Shown here piece after piece: positions 61,556 through 64,000 of a stretch of 64,000 bases of DNA. A program made the position numbers and the translations under genes. Position 1 is the stretch's first letter. Every line of letters begins with the position of its first letter. Below the pieces are notes generated by a model, which was given only the letters and a program-made list of their open reading frames with translations, had not been told where the DNA came from and made no database searches. Source of the stretch: Paenibacillus helianthi (GTDB taxonomy: Bacteria; Bacillota; Bacilli; Paenibacillales; Paenibacillaceae); NCBI RefSeq assembly GCF_001909055.1, contig NZ_LVWI01000103.1, positions 62,001 to 126,000 on the forward strand, read 5' to 3'.

Positions 61556-62215
61556 ATGAATATTGACTATATTATTAAGATTTCCGGGCCGATGCTGGAG
61601 GGAGCGCGGACGACCGTCTTGCTGTTCCTGATTGTGATCCTGCTGTCCATTCCACTCGGAATGATTGTTACTCTAATGGCCAAAAGTGCCCTTAAGCCGC
61701 TGGCCTGGATCGCACACACTTATATCTACGTCATGCGCGGAACACCACTGTTGCTGCAGCTGCTGTTCTTCTGCTTCGGCCTGCCGCAGATTCCCGTGAT
61801 TGGGCAGTATCTGGTCATGGACCGTTTCGTCGCAGCCAGCCTTGGGTTTATCCTCAATTATGGTGCGTATTTTGCCGAGATTTTCCGTGGCGGGATGCTG
61901 TCGATTGACAAGGGGCAACATGAGGCAGCCAAGGTGCTCGGACTCAGCAAATGGCAGACCCTGCGCAAGGTGATTCTCGCCCAAATGTTCCGGGTGGCAC
62001 TGCCGGCGGTAGCCAACGAGTCGATTACCCTGATCAAGGATACTGCCTTGCTATATGCAGTAGCCGTACCGGAACTGTTGAATTTTGCAAAAACGGCGGT
62101 GAACCGCGATTTTACAGTGACCCCATTTGTAGTAGCGGGCGTAATTTATTTGCTGATGACACTGGTGCTTACGCTGTTCTTCAAGGGTCTGGAGAAACGT
62201 TTCAAATATGAGTAG
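61556..62215 (+). CDS. Polar amino acid ABC permease
   Basis: A 219-residue HisM-family permease with about five spans; YIYVMRGTPLLLQLLFFCFG and the EAA loop EAAKVLGLSKWQTLRKVILAQ are diagnostic. AGGAG lies upstream; GTG 61547 is a possible earlier start, closer to that site. The ATPase follows after 15 bases. Confidence 0.92.
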   Translation: MNIDYIIKISGPMLEGARTTVLLFLIVILLSIPLGMIVTLMAKSALKPLAWIAHTYIYVMRGTPLLLQLLFFCFGLPQIPVIGQYLVMDRFVAASLGFILNYGAYFAEIFRGGMLSIDKGQHEAAKVLGLSKWQTLRKVILAQMFRVALPAVANESITLIKDTALLYAVAVPELLNFAKTAVNRDFTVTPFVVAGVIYLLMTLVLTLFFKGLEKRFKYE

Positions 62216-62230
62216 AAGGGCTGTTTGGCT

Positions 62231-62974
62231 ATGAGTAGTATGATTGAAGTAAAACAATTGCAGAAATCTTTCGGCAGCCTCGATGTGCTGAAAAAGATTA
62301 CCTTTGACGTTAAACCCGGAGAAGTAGTGGCGGTGATCGGGCCTTCCGGCTCCGGAAAAAGCACCATGCTCCGCAGTCTTGTGTATCTGGAAGAGGTTAC
62401 CGGCGGGAGCATTTTTATTCAAGGCAAGCCGCTCGTGGAGAACGGTAAATACGCTAGTGGTGCGGACATTAGGGGGATTACCGCAGCTATGGGCATGGTG
62501 TTTCAGCACTTTAATCTTTTCCCTCACCTCACTGTACGGGGAAACCTGGAACTTGCGCCGAGAACGCTGAAACGGGAGAACACTCAGGATATAACCGCTA
62601 AAAGCCGGGAACTGCTCTCCAAGGTAGGTCTTGCTGATAAAGCAGAGGTATACCCCTCCATGCTGTCAGGCGGGCAGAAGCAGCGGGTGGCTATCGCCAG
62701 AGCACTTATGCTCAACCCGGACATTCTGCTGTTTGACGAGCCGACGTCGGCGCTTGATCCCGAACTGACCGGCGAGGTGCTGCGTGTCATCCGCCAGCTT
62801 GCGGAGGAGAACATGACGATGATCATCGTCACACATGAGATGAACTTTGCCCGAGATGTGGCAGACCGTGTAATCTTTATGGACAACGGGGAAATCGCCG
62901 AATCGGGCACACCGGAGGAGATCTTCGGTAACCCGCAGCTGGAGCGGACCCGGACATTTTTATATCGGGATTAA
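62231..62974 (+). CDS. Polar amino acid ABC ATP-binding protein
   Basis: A 247-residue ATPase: Walker A GPSGSGKSTMLR, Q-loop MVFQHFNLFPHLT, signature LSGGQKQRVAIA, Walker B ILLFDEPTSALDP, switch His VTHEMNFA. Typical GlnQ/TcyC member. AGAAGGG is upstream of ATG 62231. Confidence 0.93.
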   Translation: MSSMIEVKQLQKSFGSLDVLKKITFDVKPGEVVAVIGPSGSGKSTMLRSLVYLEEVTGGSIFIQGKPLVENGKYASGADIRGITAAMGMVFQHFNLFPHLTVRGNLELAPRTLKRENTQDITAKSRELLSKVGLADKAEVYPSMLSGGQKQRVAIARALMLNPDILLFDEPTSALDPELTGEVLRVIRQLAEENMTMIIVTHEMNFARDVADRVIFMDNGEIAESGTPEEIFGNPQLERTRTFLYRD

Positions 62975-62991
62975 ACGTAAGTGGAATTTAA

Positions 62992-63025
62992 GAAAGTGCA
63001 TAGCTGATGCTATGTGCTTTTTTTG
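62992..63025 (+). terminator. Intrinsic terminator of the amino acid ABC operon
   Basis: AAGTGCATAGC-tgat-GCTATGTGCTT stem followed by TTTTTT. Confidence 0.85.
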
Positions 63026-63410
63026 TCTATCGGAGACCGAGATTTCAGCTTATAATCCTCGCTTATCCCCAGACGATCCGCGATGACAGCGTTACTCCAA
63101 GCTGCTGCAGGAACCTTTTCCAAGTCCAGCCTTCTCCCCGGAAATTTGCGGGGCGGGACAGCCTGGAACGGTGCGTAATGAATGGTGTAGGAGGAAGCCA
63201 GCCTATGTTGAACATTGGATTGATCGACTTCGGCGTTATGCACCGTATGCATTTCGGTAACTATTGAACTGAAAGCGATTTGCGACATTCTGGATTGATG
63301 AGATGAAGGAGGTGCTTCGATTGACTTTCTGACAAGCGTGGACAAGCATGGTTTTGACAGTGGGCTTAGAAAGTGAGAAAATATGGCTTTGTAGAAGAGG
63401 AGGCAGATTA
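63026..63410. other. 385-bp region with no convincing gene
   Basis: One short frame (63205-63267) has GGAGG before an ATG and begins MLNIGLIDFGV, a little like the start of luciferase-type flavin oxidoreductases, but ends after 20 residues. It may be a gene remnant. A long minus-strand frame across 63010-63507 overlaps a better gene and has no recognisable sequence. Confidence 0.3.
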
Positions 63411-63719
63411 ATGAATCAGCGTTTTCGTATAACCCGATCCATGCAAGATAACAATGCGGAGCAAAGCATCTCTTTGGAAGAGTGCAAACAATACTTTGCA
63501 TCCTCACCTGACTTTTCGTACTCGCAGGTTCTTACCATTCAAGGAGCAGATAGTATCATGTCCATCGATGGTGATTTTTTTATGTGGAAACTTGGGGATA
63601 TGGAGATTCCTTTCCGGCTTTATATGGGGGATTTGTATGTAGCCATTTCAAACGAAGCTATTGTTCCCAAAATGATTGAAGTGGCTACGGATCTGCGAGC
63701 AGATGTGGTGGAAGGGTGA
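63411..63719 (+). CDS. Small conserved-looking protein of unknown function
   Basis: A 102-residue soluble protein, with a repeated-looking alpha/beta pattern (EECKQYFASSPDFSYSQVLT, SIDGDFFMWKLGDMEIPFRL, MIEVATDLRADVVEG). GAGGAGG precedes ATG 63411 at ideal distance and a terminator follows, so it is very likely real. No family recognised; could be an immunity-type protein by size, but there is no toxin neighbour. Confidence 0.65.
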   Translation: MNQRFRITRSMQDNNAEQSISLEECKQYFASSPDFSYSQVLTIQGADSIMSIDGDFFMWKLGDMEIPFRLYMGDLYVAISNEAIVPKMIEVATDLRADVVEG

Positions 63720-63751
63720 ACTGGAAAAGCGAGTAATTCCTTGTGTAAGCA

Positions 63752-63791
63752 AAGCATCCGCTCTCATGGCGGATGCCTTTTTGTCTTTTTT
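63752..63791 (+). terminator. Intrinsic terminator
   Basis: GCATCCGC-7-GCGGATGC, then CTTTTTGTCTTTTTTTT; closes the small gene and abuts the converging glycosidase. Confidence 0.88.
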
Positions 63792-64000
63792 TTATTTAAA
63801 ATACTCACAGCTAAATCGTGTGAAAACAGCGTGGGAATCAGGTTTTTCTCCAACTGCATACAAGCCGATAAGTACACCTGTAAATCCTCCTGCTACTTCT
63901 GAGGAAAGGTATCTGGTTTGCGCAGCTCCAAGTTGGGTTTCTGTCCCATTGACTTGAGCGTAGAAGTGATAATGAGTAGGAGTAGACTTGATAACCAATG
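63792..64000 (-). CDS. C-terminal end of a GH43-type glycosidase (continues past window)
   Basis: The visible 68 residues (THYHFYAQVNGTETQLG, ARYLSSEVAGGFTG-like RYLSSEVAGGFTG, VLIGLYAV, FSCEYFK) match the beta-sandwich C-terminal domain of GH43 beta-xylosidase/arabinofuranosidase enzymes. The frame is open to the window edge, so the catalytic domain lies beyond it. TTG at 63998 is not a real start. Confidence 0.75.
   Translation of the reverse strand, partial: LVIKSTPTHYHFYAQVNGTETQLGAAQTRYLSSEVAGGFTGVLIGLYAVGEKPDSHAVFTRFSCEYFK

Noticed and set aside
63010..63507. 165-codon minus-strand frame
   Set aside because: Overlaps a well-supported plus-strand gene, lacks a ribosome site and any recognisable sequence.
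1..64000. CRISPR array, tRNA, rRNA, prophage or insertion sequence
   Set aside because: No regularly spaced repeats, no tRNA-like cloverleaf with CCA end, no integrase or transposase frame was seen.

Overview
The window reads as chromosomal DNA of a low-to-mid GC Gram-positive spore-former of the Bacilli, most likely Paenibacillus. This rests on strong AGGAGG-type ribosome sites, frequent GTG/TTG starts, YesN-type AraC response regulators, Bce-type antibiotic modules and a Firmicute nitrate-respiration cluster of the NreABC type. No phage, insertion sequence, CRISPR array, tRNA or rRNA was seen. The right edge cuts a GH43-type glycosidase on the minus strand and the left edge cuts a response regulator.

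Layout. 1-7.6 kb: regulator fragment, small DUF4190 membrane protein, GNAT acetyltransferase, a broken GrpB-family gene, a two-component system, a DedA protein and an AraC regulator. 7.8-12 kb: GT-C-like membrane protein, GntR/ABC-2 operon, a membrane-anchored L7/L12-like protein. 12-17.4 kb: a PPTase gene overlapping a complete BceRSAB-type peptide-antibiotic sensing and resistance module. 17.5-26.2 kb: MarR, HAD phosphatase, then a seven-gene oligopeptide-type ABC importer operon ending in an aminotransferase and an amidohydrolase. 26.4-34.6 kb: GH2 glycosidase, RibD/DHFR-like protein, a nucleotide-hydrolase-like protein, a large polyprenyl synthetase with an unexplained N-terminal half, and a WYL regulator.

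34.8-55.3 kb is the functional core: an anaerobic nitrate/nitric-oxide island. It holds flavodiiron protein, rubredoxin reductase, rubredoxin and a Crp/Fnr regulator; divergent hmp and nsrR; a hemerythrin; then narGHJI-nreABC-hemerythrin, a NarK/NarT nitrate transporter fused to a PAS domain, moaA, ilvB and a YwiC-like gene. Paired GGG-N4-CCC elements 21-22 bp apart lie upstream of both narG and narK (and between narG and the divergent hemerythrin), fitting control by the locally encoded NreC. An NsrR-like site lies between hmp and nsrR. Logic: NreABC senses oxygen and nitrate and turns on nitrate reduction; NsrR and Crp/Fnr turn on scavenging of the NO that follows.

55.6-64 kb: metallophosphoesterase, PHP phosphatase, YjbR-like protein, divergent MFS efflux pump/LysR pair, a polar amino acid ABC importer, a small unknown protein and the GH43 fragment.

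Main points of interest: the transporter-PAS fusion; the paired NreC-type boxes; the 796-residue prenyl synthetase with extra Asp-rich motifs; an hmp gene whose only plausible start is ATT; and a GrpB-family gene with TGA replacing a Trp codon and ATC at its start position.
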